From Bacillota bacterium (GTDB taxonomy: Bacteria; Bacillota; Limnochordia; Darwinibacteriales; DTU012), in NCBI GenBank assembly GCA_012521805.1, contig JAAYLQ010000178.1:1-27587 (forward strand): a DNA stretch of 27,587 nt, written 5' to 3'. Positions within the stretch are counted from its first letter, which is position 1; each line of letters starts with the position of its first letter. The notes under the pieces were generated by a model. The model saw nothing but the letters and a program-made list of their open reading frames with translations, was not told the DNA's origin and did not search any database. The position numbers and the translations under genes were made by a program. Below, piece after piece: positions 1 through 7,221 of the stretch.

Positions 1-277
1 CAGGAGTAAAGGCTTCCATCAGCAATCCAACCGAAGTTGAAAAAGTTGCGATAATAATGATGTAAGCCGGAATCCGCACTCCGCCAGGTATCAATTTTTT
101 CAGCATGCTGACCAATAAACTGGAACAAACTAGCACGAATGTTGTAGCCAGTGCCATACCCAACCCATTAACTGCACTAGTAGTTACAGCTAACGTTGGG
201 CAGAGCCCAATGGTCAAGCGAAAGGTTGGGTGTTCATCCCAGAGGCCGCGGAGAAAATCTTTAACCATTTTAGTCAT
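1..277 (-). CDS. rnfE: Electron transport complex subunit RnfE (partial, C-terminus off window)
   Basis: This is the N-terminal 92 codons of an RnfE/NqrD-family membrane subunit of the Rnf complex, which links ferredoxin:NAD+ oxidoreduction to ion translocation. The family hallmark LGLCPTLAVT-type segment is seen as IGLCPTLAVTTSAVNGLGMA, followed by a hydrophobic stretch and KKLIPGGVRIPAYIIII. I place the start at the ATG ending at 277 (MTKMVKDFLRGLW), because AAGGAGG lies 9 nt upstream. This makes the start overlap the rnfG stop by 8 bp. A second in-frame ATG lies at 266-268. The gene runs off the left edge; rnfA and rnfB probably follow, as in other Clostridia-type rnfCDGEAB operons (inference). 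Confidence 0.93.
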   Translation of the reverse strand, partial: MTKMVKDFLRGLWDEHPTFRLTIGLCPTLAVTTSAVNGLGMALATTFVLVCSSLLVSMLKKLIPGGVRIPAYIIIIATFSTSVGLLMEAFTP

Positions 278-878
278 TCAAAACCGCCTCCTTATAGGCT
301 TCAAGAGCAAGAGCATAGTCAGCGCGAACTGCTTCTGTAACTGCTACTGATGAAACAGTTGCACCTGTAATCTTATCTATATCTTGTCCAACAGCAATCG
401 GATCATTAAGTCCTTTGCCGACAAATTGTTTCCGGAAGCTTTCATCTTCAATCTTGCTGCCCAGATTAGGCGTTTCCGCATGTTCCAAAACTGCTAGTCC
501 GGAAATCAATTCGGTATTGTGATCAACTCCTACCATAATCTTGACTATGCCGCCATACCCAGCTGCTTCACCAACATAAGCAAAACCGACCGGATCGCCC
601 TGCTCATCCAGACCTTGGTAGAGCAGCAGTGGATCACTGTCACTGTCTGGTTTATTTCTCAGTGTTGACCGGTCATCATCAAAAATGTTTTGAGGACCTA
701 CTTCGATTACCTTGACATCCACTGCACCTGGCAGTACTGCAAAAATACTGCCGTGAAGGACACGGGCTCGGTTACTTTGAATGTGTTCGTAAGTAAAATT
801 ATTAACAAAAGACAACACAACAGCAGATGCGATCGCCACAAGCGCCAGCGCTACAACCATTCTAACTGATTCTTTCAT
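270..878 (-). CDS. rnfG: Electron transport complex subunit RnfG (FMN-binding)
   Basis: A 202-residue RnfG/NqrC-family protein. One N-terminal membrane helix (about residues 7-25) anchors an extracytoplasmic FMN domain. Near the C-terminus is the ApbE flavin-transferase motif Dxx(S/T)GAT, seen as DKITGAT (residues 168-174); Thr174 is the expected covalent FMN attachment site. The frame stays open upstream into rnfD, but the ATG at 876-878 has a GAGGGGTG ribosome binding site 8 nt upstream and forms a 4-bp ATGA overlap with the rnfD stop, so I take it as the start. Position between rnfD and rnfE matches Clostridia-type rnf operons. Confidence 0.95.
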   Translation of the reverse strand: MKESVRMVVALALVAIASAVVLSFVNNFTYEHIQSNRARVLHGSIFAVLPGAVDVKVIEVGPQNIFDDDRSTLRNKPDSDSDPLLLYQGLDEQGDPVGFAYVGEAAGYGGIVKIMVGVDHNTELISGLAVLEHAETPNLGSKIEDESFRKQFVGKGLNDPIAVGQDIDKITGATVSSVAVTEAVRADYALALEAYKEAVLND

Positions 879-1789
879 GCGTCTTTCACCCCTCGGCCGT
901 AAATCCGCGGACGTGTCCACCGATTTATTAATGGTGTTAAAGCATTCATGAGCAGAATGCTGTAAGTCAGGCCTTCTGGTAAACTGCCCCAAAACCTGAT
1001 CACTACTAAGATCAATCCACAACCTATTCCAAACACCCAGCGTCCAACAGGTGTAATCGGAGAGGTAACCATATCAGTTGCCATGAACACCGCGCCAAAC
1101 AGCAAGCTGCCACCTAACAGCTGATAGACGACATCTTGGCCAAAGAGCAGTGAAAAGACAACCACTGTACCAATAAAACCAACCGGAATTCGATAATCCA
1201 ATACACCCCGATAGAAGAGGATAATTCCTCCTAAAAGAATAGCTAAGGCAGAGGTTTCACCCAGAGATCCGGGAACTGTCCCGAAAAACAACTCTGAATA
1301 ACCTGCAGTTCCACTTACCAAAGGGGTTGCCTGGGTCACAGCATCAGTAAAGGGGGCGGTCCAGGTTGTCATCTGCGTAGCGAAGGAAGCAACCAGTACT
1401 GCACGCCCTACTAAAGCTGGGTTAAATGGATTATAGCCTAAACCGCCAAAAACCTGTTTGCCAACTACAATAGCAACAAATGCACCAAACACAGCCATCC
1501 AGGTCGGTAGTGATGGCGGCAGACTTAAACCTAACAGCATGCCTGTGACCAGGGCGCTGCCATCGGAAATGGTAATTGGTTTCCGCCTCAAGGCCAAGAA
1601 CAAGGCCTCGGAACCCATTGCGGCAAGGGCGCTGGCCACTACTAAGCGAATACTATCAAAACCAAAAAAATACGTCGCAGCAGCCCATACAGGTACTAAT
1701 GCAGCTGCAACTGTCAGCATGATTTTTTGCGTTGTATCTTCATCACGTACATGAGGTGATGGAGATAAAACTAAACGTGTTCCTTCCAC
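875..1789 (-). CDS. rnfD: Electron transport complex subunit RnfD
   Basis: A 304-residue polytopic membrane protein of the RnfD/NqrB family, the ion-translocating, FMN-carrying subunit of Rnf. Near the N-terminus is LVLSPSPHVR. The signature GGLGYNPFNPALVGRA is at about residues 115-130, and the flavinylation motif DAVTQATPL starts at residue 149, with Thr155 the likely FMN acceptor. The frame opens further up at a TTG inside rnfC, but the GTG at 1787-1789 has a perfect AGGAGG 7 nt upstream and lies 19 nt after the rnfC stop, so I prefer it. It ends in a 4-bp overlap with rnfG. Confidence 0.95.
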   Translation of the reverse strand: MEGTRLVLSPSPHVRDEDTTQKIMLTVAAALVPVWAAATYFFGFDSIRLVVASALAAMGSEALFLALRRKPITISDGSALVTGMLLGLSLPPSLPTWMAVFGAFVAIVVGKQVFGGLGYNPFNPALVGRAVLVASFATQMTTWTAPFTDAVTQATPLVSGTAGYSELFFGTVPGSLGETSALAILLGGIILFYRGVLDYRIPVGFIGTVVVFSLLFGQDVVYQLLGGSLLFGAVFMATDMVTSPITPVGRWVFGIGCGLILVVIRFWGSLPEGLTYSILLMNALTPLINRWTRPRIYGRGVKDA

Positions 1790-1808
1790 CGCATATCCTC
1801 CTAATCTA

Positions 1809-3131
1809 TTAGCTAGTCTGGCGTCTCTGTGCTTCAACTATCTCGGTCTTGGCTACCCTAATCCAATCCAGCAGTTCCCGCTTAGACGGACAGATGTAAG
1901 TGCAGCATCCACACTCAATACAATCCATAGCGCCATAATCTTCAGCGTGATCCCACATTCCGTTCATTGCATACAGCTCGATCCGTACCGGCATGAGGTA
2001 CACAGGACAGACATCTACACAGCGGGCACACTTAATGCAGGGGAGCGGCTCATACTGCTTGACCATTTTGTTGGAAAGCACAAGAATGCCGGACACACCT
2101 TTCACTACCGGAACATCCAGATCAAACTGGGCCAATCCCATCATGGGACCTCCTGCAATCACTTTTCCGGGCTCGCCGACAAATCCGCCAGCTGCCTCAA
2201 TCACATCTTTAAATGGAGTTCCGACTCTCACTAAGAAATTACTTGGCTCTTTAATCCCATCTCCTGAAACAGTCAGCACTCGTTCAATCAGAGGTTTCCC
2301 TGTCCTGCAGGCTACTGCAGTTGCCCAGGCAGTCTGGACATTTTGCACCAAAACACCAATCTGGGAAGGCAAACCGTGGCTGGGAACTTCCCGACCGAGT
2401 ACAGCCTTAATCAGCTGTTTTTCACCACCGGCAGGATACTTAATTGCTAAAGCCACAACTTCAATCTGATGTGAGCCTGCTAGTGCCTGCAGTTTTTTAA
2501 TTGCTTCAGGTTTGTTAGCTTCAACAGCGATCACGATTTTATCGGCGCCAACAGCTTTGGCCAGGAGCTTTGCACCTAAAATCACATCTTCAGTATGTTC
2601 TTCCATTATCCGCTGATCAGCAGTTAAATAAGGCTCACACTCACTGCCATTAAGCAGCAGGTACTCAATTTTATAATCTTCAGGGGGATTCAGCTTAACG
2701 CTGGTGGGAAAAGCTGCGCCTCCTAAACCTACAATGCCGGCAGCCTCTACCCGACTCTTAATTTCTTCAGCAGATAATTGGATCGGATCGTGATGACCGC
2801 TCATTGATTCTGCTGCATCACGCCCATCATTATCAATTACTACCGACAGCACTGAGCGGCCGTTAATTGCTGGTCTCGGTTCAACAGCAACAACAGTTCC
2901 TGAAACTGATGAGTGAACAGAGGCAGATACAGCATGGCTTGCTTTTCCTATTTCTTGACCGAGCAGTACTGCGTCACCTTTGGCAACAGTTGGCTCAGCA
3001 GCAGCACCGGTATGCTGGGTGAGAGGAATAACCACCTGCTTTGGTGCCGGCAGAACCTTGATTGGTTTGTCGCTGGTGAAATGTTTGTTGTACTCGGGAT
3101 GCACCCCACCCCTAAAGTTTCTGATTTTCAC
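1809..3131 (-). CDS. rnfC: Electron transport complex subunit RnfC
   Basis: A 440-residue peripheral iron-sulfur/flavin subunit of Rnf, thought to be where NAD(H) or ferredoxin electrons enter. The N-terminus carries the conserved FRGGVHP. The middle resembles the NuoF/SLBB fold, with GLGGAAFPTSVKL and LLNGSECEPYLTADQR. The C-terminus has two [4Fe-4S] sets: Cys365/368/371/375 (CIKCARCVDVCP) and Cys404/407/410/414 (CIECGCCTYICP). It starts at GTG with GAGGTG 7 nt upstream. It follows trmL by 26 bp with no visible terminator, so the two genes are probably co-transcribed. Length is typical of Clostridia RnfC. Confidence 0.96.
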   Translation of the reverse strand: MKIRNFRGGVHPEYNKHFTSDKPIKVLPAPKQVVIPLTQHTGAAAEPTVAKGDAVLLGQEIGKASHAVSASVHSSVSGTVVAVEPRPAINGRSVLSVVIDNDGRDAAESMSGHHDPIQLSAEEIKSRVEAAGIVGLGGAAFPTSVKLNPPEDYKIEYLLLNGSECEPYLTADQRIMEEHTEDVILGAKLLAKAVGADKIVIAVEANKPEAIKKLQALAGSHQIEVVALAIKYPAGGEKQLIKAVLGREVPSHGLPSQIGVLVQNVQTAWATAVACRTGKPLIERVLTVSGDGIKEPSNFLVRVGTPFKDVIEAAGGFVGEPGKVIAGGPMMGLAQFDLDVPVVKGVSGILVLSNKMVKQYEPLPCIKCARCVDVCPVYLMPVRIELYAMNGMWDHAEDYGAMDCIECGCCTYICPSKRELLDWIRVAKTEIVEAQRRQTS

Positions 3132-3156
3132 TATTACTCACCTCAAACGAGTTACT

Positions 3157-3618
3157 TTATTCACTTAAGACGTCCTGAAAACCCAGCTGCCGCCATGCTT
3201 CATACAAGACTACTGCGACAGTGTTTGCGAGATTGAGCGAGCGGGGATTAACCATTGGTAAGGATATGTGATTGTCAGGACAATCTCTAAAAAGCTCAGG
3301 ATTAATCCCTTTAGACTCACTCCCGAAAACTAGACAATCAGTGGGACGATAGCTTACATCGGTATACAGCTTCCTGCTGCCTGTCTCCACAAAAAAGATT
3401 CTCTGATCTTGATGAGCCGCAAGAAACGCCTCCCAATTATCGTGGATCTGCCAATCCAGCTTGTCCCAATAATCAAGCCCAGCCCGCTTTAAATGCCGAT
3501 CATCTAAGAAGAATCCTAAAGGTCTAATTAGATGCAGACGGCAGTTTGTTACAGCGCAGAGCCGAGCTATATTCCCAGTATTGGCTGGAATTTCTGGTTC
3601 AAACAATACAATGTTCAC
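3157..3618 (-). CDS. trmL: tRNA (cytidine/uridine-34-2'-O)-methyltransferase TrmL
   Basis: A SPOUT (SpoU) class methyltransferase of the TrmL/YibK type, which uses SAM to 2'-O-methylate the wobble nucleotide of tRNA-Leu. Diagnostic motifs are LFEPEIPANTGNIARLC at the N-terminus, VFGSESKGI in the middle and MVNPRSLNLANTVAVVLYE at the C-terminus, which together form the knotted SAM pocket. I start at GTG 3616-3618 (MNIVLFEPEIP, 153 aa), because most family members begin at this point and AGAAGGGG lies upstream. A TTG at 3640-3642 would add 8 residues but has no ribosome binding site. It is the first gene of the transcript that continues into rnfC. Confidence 0.93.
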   Translation of the reverse strand: MNIVLFEPEIPANTGNIARLCAVTNCRLHLIRPLGFFLDDRHLKRAGLDYWDKLDWQIHDNWEAFLAAHQDQRIFFVETGSRKLYTDVSYRPTDCLVFGSESKGINPELFRDCPDNHISLPMVNPRSLNLANTVAVVLYEAWRQLGFQDVLSE

Positions 3619-3647
3619 TGCAAACAGATCCCCTTCTGCCAACCGCT

Positions 3648-3676
3648 ATTATATAAAATTAAGTTAATGTAACCAA
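3648..3676 (-). promoter_or_regulatory. Candidate sigma-A promoter P1 for trmL-rnf
   Basis: On the minus strand, TTGGTT (3671-3676), a 17-nt spacer and a perfect TATAAT (3648-3653). The -10 is ideal and the -35 matches TTGACA only in its first half. It lies about 30 nt before the preferred trmL start, in the only sizeable gap between trmL and the upstream operon. Confidence 0.6.
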
Positions 3677-3684
3677 CAAACTTA

Positions 3685-3713
3685 ATTATAACGCAAAGTT
3701 TACATCTAAGCAA
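3685..3713 (-). promoter_or_regulatory. Candidate sigma-A promoter P2 for trmL-rnf
   Basis: A second set 37 bp upstream of P1 on the minus strand: TTGCTT (3708-3713), a 17-nt spacer and TATAAT (3685-3690). Its layout repeats that of P1, so the trmL-rnf transcript may have two start sites. Confidence 0.5.
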
Positions 3714-3727
3714 TAGATCTTCTCTGT

Positions 3728-4483
3728 CTAGATTTTCAGTGCATAGCTCACATGCCACTGAACTTGATCTTCACTCCAAACAATACCAAGCTTAAATGGA
3801 TGGTCAGTCCCATCCCAGATTAAGCTCAGGGTCATGTCATTATCGGTGTTCAGGGTATGGCGCACTTTCAGAGTGTCGGCTAAAGTGAAGCTTACGCCAT
3901 AGTCCAAACGCTCACCGATATTATAGGTCCCGAAAAGTTCGGCTTTAATTTGGGGATTGGGGGTGAATCCATAAACAAAGGCCAAATATATCGGATGTGT
4001 CCCTAGTCCAAGCTGCGTTTTGAACCGGGTGTCACCTCTAAATTCAAGATAAGGCTTGACACTAAAAGAAGGGGCTCCAAGTAGGTTTACTTCTGCTTCC
4101 GCTCCATAAGCTTTACTGCCGCTCAGCCGCATAATCTCTCCCCTGACCCCAAGCTTATTGTCAGCTAATGCAGCGGTATAAAAATGGGGATTTCCGGCGT
4201 GGGCTCCCAGGGCATATTTCAGGTTGCCGAGAAAGGTTTCTCTGTCAATCTGGACATAGCCTAACAGCTGAGGGTTTTCATTGGTAACTGCAAGCAAGCC
4301 GGAAGCAGCGGTAGTTTCGTAGCCAACAAAACCAATTAACTTCCGCGACTCAGTCTGTGCCTCAAGGCCAGTATACCATTCGGACCCAGTGTACCCTACA
4401 GTCAATCTGGTCTGAGCACACACCAGTCCAGGCAGCAGCAGGACAACAACGAGCGCAAAAAGGATACTGATCTTTTTATTCAC
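3728..4483 (-). CDS. Exported beta-strand-rich protein, possible outer-membrane barrel
   Basis: I do not recognise the family. The 251-residue protein has a clear signal peptide (MNKKISILFALVVVLLLPGLVCAQ, probably cleaved after CA). The rest alternates short polar/hydrophobic strands with turns, such as RLTVGYTG, NLKYALGAHAG, YGAEAEVNLLG, VKPYLEFRGD and IYLAFVYGFTPNP, and ends WHVSYALKI. That pattern suits a small beta-barrel or beta-sandwich. The last residue is Ile, not the aromatic residue of classical barrel ends. It starts at GTG with AGGAGG 7 nt upstream; this ribosome binding site overlaps the stop of the LolA-like gene, so the two are probably translationally coupled. It is the last gene of the envelope operon. 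Confidence 0.75.
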   Translation of the reverse strand: MNKKISILFALVVVLLLPGLVCAQTRLTVGYTGSEWYTGLEAQTESRKLIGFVGYETTAASGLLAVTNENPQLLGYVQIDRETFLGNLKYALGAHAGNPHFYTAALADNKLGVRGEIMRLSGSKAYGAEAEVNLLGAPSFSVKPYLEFRGDTRFKTQLGLGTHPIYLAFVYGFTPNPQIKAELFGTYNIGERLDYGVSFTLADTLKVRHTLNTDNDMTLSLIWDGTDHPFKLGIVWSEDQVQWHVSYALKI

Positions 4484-4494
4484 GCCTAACCCTC

Positions 4495-5196
4495 CTAGAA
4501 CTGCAGTACTGGAACGTCCGGCATCTCAAGGAGTTCATCGACTGCAATACCAGAATTAAATTCGTACTCTGTCAGAACTAATTTACCAAGCAAAGCAGTT
4601 CCCTGATAACCTTCTACGCGATATGGTATGTATTCAGCATCGATCCAGATGTACTGCACCAACTCCTGTGGATCAACATCGATACCCTGCATAAACGGCA
4701 GTTGATCCCCAAGATCATTAATCACCACTAAATACTCCAAACCAGCTTCAACAGCTGTTACCTCTTTAATTTCCCCGGATAAACCCTGGAGATTTAGGGT
4801 TTGAGTCAGATCGGTAAACTCGAGGTTAAACCCTAAACCGGCTGCTGAATTGGCCAGCGGTTGAACAATAATTTGGTTTAAGACCGGCATATACATCTTC
4901 ATCTCATTATTTTCCAGATCAATTACCATAATTTGACCAGCAACAACATCAGGCGCAAGCAGTTCAACTCGGGTGAGCTGATGAGACTTGCTGCTTTTTA
5001 CATTCATCACAATACTGGTTGGCTGTCCCTGCTGCACTAAATCCAACTCAACAATCATCCGGACATCCTCGATACCAGCAAGTTTCTGCTCCACCACATC
5101 AGCCAAACCTGCAAAGTCCAGCTCAGCAGCGGAAACTGCAGCGGTAATTCCAGCTAACAAACAGCATACTAACACAACAACAGAAAATTTTTTCAT
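4495..5196 (-). CDS. LolA-like outer-membrane lipoprotein-sorting family protein
   Basis: A 233-residue exported protein with signal peptide MKKFSVVVLVCCLLAGITAA...SA. The mature part begins ELDFAGLADVVEQKLAGIEDV, then runs as alternating beta strands (MIVELDLVQQG, IMVIDLENNEMKMYMPVLNQI) and YIWIDAEYIPYRVEGYQG. This is the layout of the LolA/LolB/DUF4292-type lipoprotein-binding fold, including the typical 'D-x-x-x-x-x-M-Y-x-P' strand. Family assignment is by pattern, so a specific function is not claimed. I start at the ATG at 5194-5196; a GTG 9 nt upstream is possible. It lies 21 bp after the M48 protease and just ahead of the possible barrel. Similar folds exist in monoderm Bacillota (YdcC type), so this alone does not prove an outer membrane. 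Confidence 0.7.
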   Translation of the reverse strand: MKKFSVVVLVCCLLAGITAAVSAAELDFAGLADVVEQKLAGIEDVRMIVELDLVQQGQPTSIVMNVKSSKSHQLTRVELLAPDVVAGQIMVIDLENNEMKMYMPVLNQIIVQPLANSAAGLGFNLEFTDLTQTLNLQGLSGEIKEVTAVEAGLEYLVVINDLGDQLPFMQGIDVDPQELVQYIWIDAEYIPYRVEGYQGTALLGKLVLTEYEFNSGIAVDELLEMPDVPVLQF

Positions 5197-5217
5197 AAAA
5201 ACCACCTTCCTTTTCTT

Positions 5218-6582
5218 TTATAGTTCGATCGAACTCGGACGTGTCAGCCTAACCGAATCCTTAAGTCCTTGATCAATTTCTGGGCTTAGTCGCGGTTTGC
5301 GTTCGATCACCACGGGTATTGGGTCTGCAGTTTTTACCGGCACAACTGCGGGAGGAGCAATCCGATAGCACTCACCAGTCGCTGCTGCAGCAGTGATGCC
5401 TCCAACCTGCCAAACCAATGATTCCACCAAGGGGATTTCAGCTACTTTTATTCTGCTTACCTCCCCTACATAACCAACCCAAAGCTCAACCTGATCGCCG
5501 CTGCCGCGAGTATAAGCAATTTTTTTACCATCTGGGGCGAAGGTTAAATTGCGGATCTGATCCGCAGATTCTAAATGCCAGCGTTCAACCACCGAACCGT
5601 AGCGGTTCCACAGCCACACATCCCAGCTTACCTGATTCCAAACAGCTGTCGCCATCAAGGCGCCATCAGGAGCAAAGGCCAGCTCAGTAACGAACAGCGG
5701 ATCGAACCAGGTCACCTGCTGCCCATTCTGCTGATCGTACAGGGTCAGCCTTGCTGGATTTGATTCCGATGCGCAGGCTTCAACCAAAAAGCGCCCTAAG
5801 GGATCTGTCGCTTTCGAGCTAAACTGCAGTTCCTGAGCTTCAACCAGCTGCGGCTCAGACCAAAAACTACCTGCAGTACTTAGCAAATGTCCAATGCGAG
5901 CGTGAATATGGGGATGAGAACGAAAAACTTCACCGCTAGGGTGTTCGCGATCGTAAACTGACAAATCTGATAAAACATGGATAATTCCGGTTGGATCGAA
6001 TCCGGCTTGAACTAGATAATACTGGGCTAGCAGATCTGCCTCAAATTCTGCCTCGCGACTGTAGCCTGACTGCACTACTTCAATCAAAGCCTGACTGGCA
6101 ATCTGAACAGCCTGATTGGTTGGGACTTCCAGGACACGCTTACCTAATTCCACGCTTACACTGAGCCCCAACTGCCGCATCAGGGCATTTATTCCATGTT
6201 TTTTCTCCACATGGGCAATCTCGTGGGCCAGCACACCTGCCAGTCTCTGATCATCATCGCCTATTAGTTTCAGCATACCTCGTGTAACAAAAATAAAACC
6301 TCCTGGAAGGGAAAAAGCATTCACTTTACCCGAAGCAAGCACAATTAGAGAATATTGATACTCACTGCTGTCCAAGGCTGAACACAGCCGCTCAAAGATT
6401 GCCTGCAGCCGCAGATGATCATGAAGAGAAACCTGAATCTCACCGCCATAAGCAGCAGTTAACTGCTCTTTTGCCGACTTACCCACTGCCCGCTCAAAGT
6501 GAACCATAAAGCTGGACTGGGCTGAGTAAGTCACAGCGGAACAGAGAATCAACCCTACCAGGCACACAACTAGGATTTTCAC
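5218..6582 (-). CDS. Exported M48 family zinc metalloprotease with short beta-propeller-like tail
   Basis: 454 residues with an N-terminal signal or anchor helix (VKILVVCLVGLILCSAVTYSA). The peptidase domain carries HEIAH at residues 120-124 (two His zinc ligands and the catalytic Glu), and the third ligand lies in SREAEFEAD (Glu near 179). AFSLPGGFIFVTRGML, just before HEIAH, is typical of BepA/LoiP-like M48 proteases. BepA relatives usually carry TPRs; here residues after about 260 instead show two TolB/WD40-like blades with FAPDG at 303-307 and 348-352, too few for a full propeller. The start is GTG at 6580-6582, with GGAGGT upstream and a 4-bp GTGA overlap with the preceding gene. A role in envelope protein quality control is inferred. 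Confidence 0.85.
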   Translation of the reverse strand: MKILVVCLVGLILCSAVTYSAQSSFMVHFERAVGKSAKEQLTAAYGGEIQVSLHDHLRLQAIFERLCSALDSSEYQYSLIVLASGKVNAFSLPGGFIFVTRGMLKLIGDDDQRLAGVLAHEIAHVEKKHGINALMRQLGLSVSVELGKRVLEVPTNQAVQIASQALIEVVQSGYSREAEFEADLLAQYYLVQAGFDPTGIIHVLSDLSVYDREHPSGEVFRSHPHIHARIGHLLSTAGSFWSEPQLVEAQELQFSSKATDPLGRFLVEACASESNPARLTLYDQQNGQQVTWFDPLFVTELAFAPDGALMATAVWNQVSWDVWLWNRYGSVVERWHLESADQIRNLTFAPDGKKIAYTRGSGDQVELWVGYVGEVSRIKVAEIPLVESLVWQVGGITAAAATGECYRIAPPAVVPVKTADPIPVVIERKPRLSPEIDQGLKDSVRLTRPSSIEL

Positions 6583-7103
6583 TGACTCACCTCCCAACTC
6601 CAGCTGTTGAGAATGAAGTCAAAATGATCCAAGCTTTCAGCAAAATAAGGTCGGCCATCACTAAAGGTAATTGTTAAGCCGGCACTGCCCTTAGCCACAA
6701 AAATCCGCCGTTCAATTCGCTCTTTACTCCCAACAAAACCATATTCTACCGCAGCAGCTTCGATTCCAGCAAAATTCCAAACCACAGGTTCCTCCAGCAG
6801 CTCAAAATCAGGCAGGCCATAATCAGCACTAAAATGCCGCAAAACCCGGTTGCAGAATTGGTAGGAATCCTCGACATCTAGATCGGTAAAATACTCAATA
6901 TAGAGCAGCTGCTCAGTATCAGGTCCATAAAACACTAGCAACCGGTCATTACTCTCCCCCGCCTGGTAAATCCACCCAGCTGGAACGGTAAATCTGAAAA
7001 TTCGGTGGGGGTCGGTAAAATTTACATCCGCTTTCGCTTCAGCCGCTGTAATAAACAGCACTATACAAATCAAAACCAGACGCCGCATGTACGAATCCAC
7101 CAA
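6579..7103 (-). CDS. Exported PsbP/DUF1795-like protein
   Basis: A 174-residue secreted protein. A short basic start and a hydrophobic helix (RRLVLICIVLFITAAEAKA) form a signal peptide. The mature part, FRFTVPAGWIYQAGESNDRLLVFYGPD and onward, resembles the Mog1p/PsbP-like alpha/beta/alpha sandwich (DUF1795 or related), in which 'f.itvP.gW' is the common opening. This is a weak fold-level match only. The frame starts at TTG 7101-7103, 6 nt after AGGAGG; the next codon is GTG and is about equally likely, whereas the ATG at 7086-7088 is too far from the ribosome binding site. It is first in the four-gene envelope operon and overlaps the M48 gene by 4 bp. Confidence 0.7.
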   Translation of the reverse strand: MVDSYMRRLVLICIVLFITAAEAKADVNFTDPHRIFRFTVPAGWIYQAGESNDRLLVFYGPDTEQLLYIEYFTDLDVEDSYQFCNRVLRHFSADYGLPDFELLEEPVVWNFAGIEAAAVEYGFVGSKERIERRIFVAKGSAGLTITFSDGRPYFAESLDHFDFILNSWSWEVSQ

Positions 7104-7221
7104 TTAAGCCCTCCTGAAAGACAAAACTTACCTGCTACTGTCCAATTCTGCAATCTCAAATCCAAATCCTGCCCGCTTAAACAATTCCCAAATGGATATC
7201 ATATCTTTGAGGTGCGTAAAT

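Noticed and set aside
3619..3642. TTG start giving an 8-residue longer TrmL.
   Set aside because: It has no ribosome binding site, and TrmL homologues start near the NIVLFEPEIP segment.
7128..7221. Open minus-strand frame ending with a protein-like tail (FKRAGFGFEIAELDSSR).
   Set aside because: Upstream it runs antisense through the well-supported FMN protein gene, has no ribosome binding site, and shows no recognisable domain. It could be a decayed remnant, but nothing confirms that.
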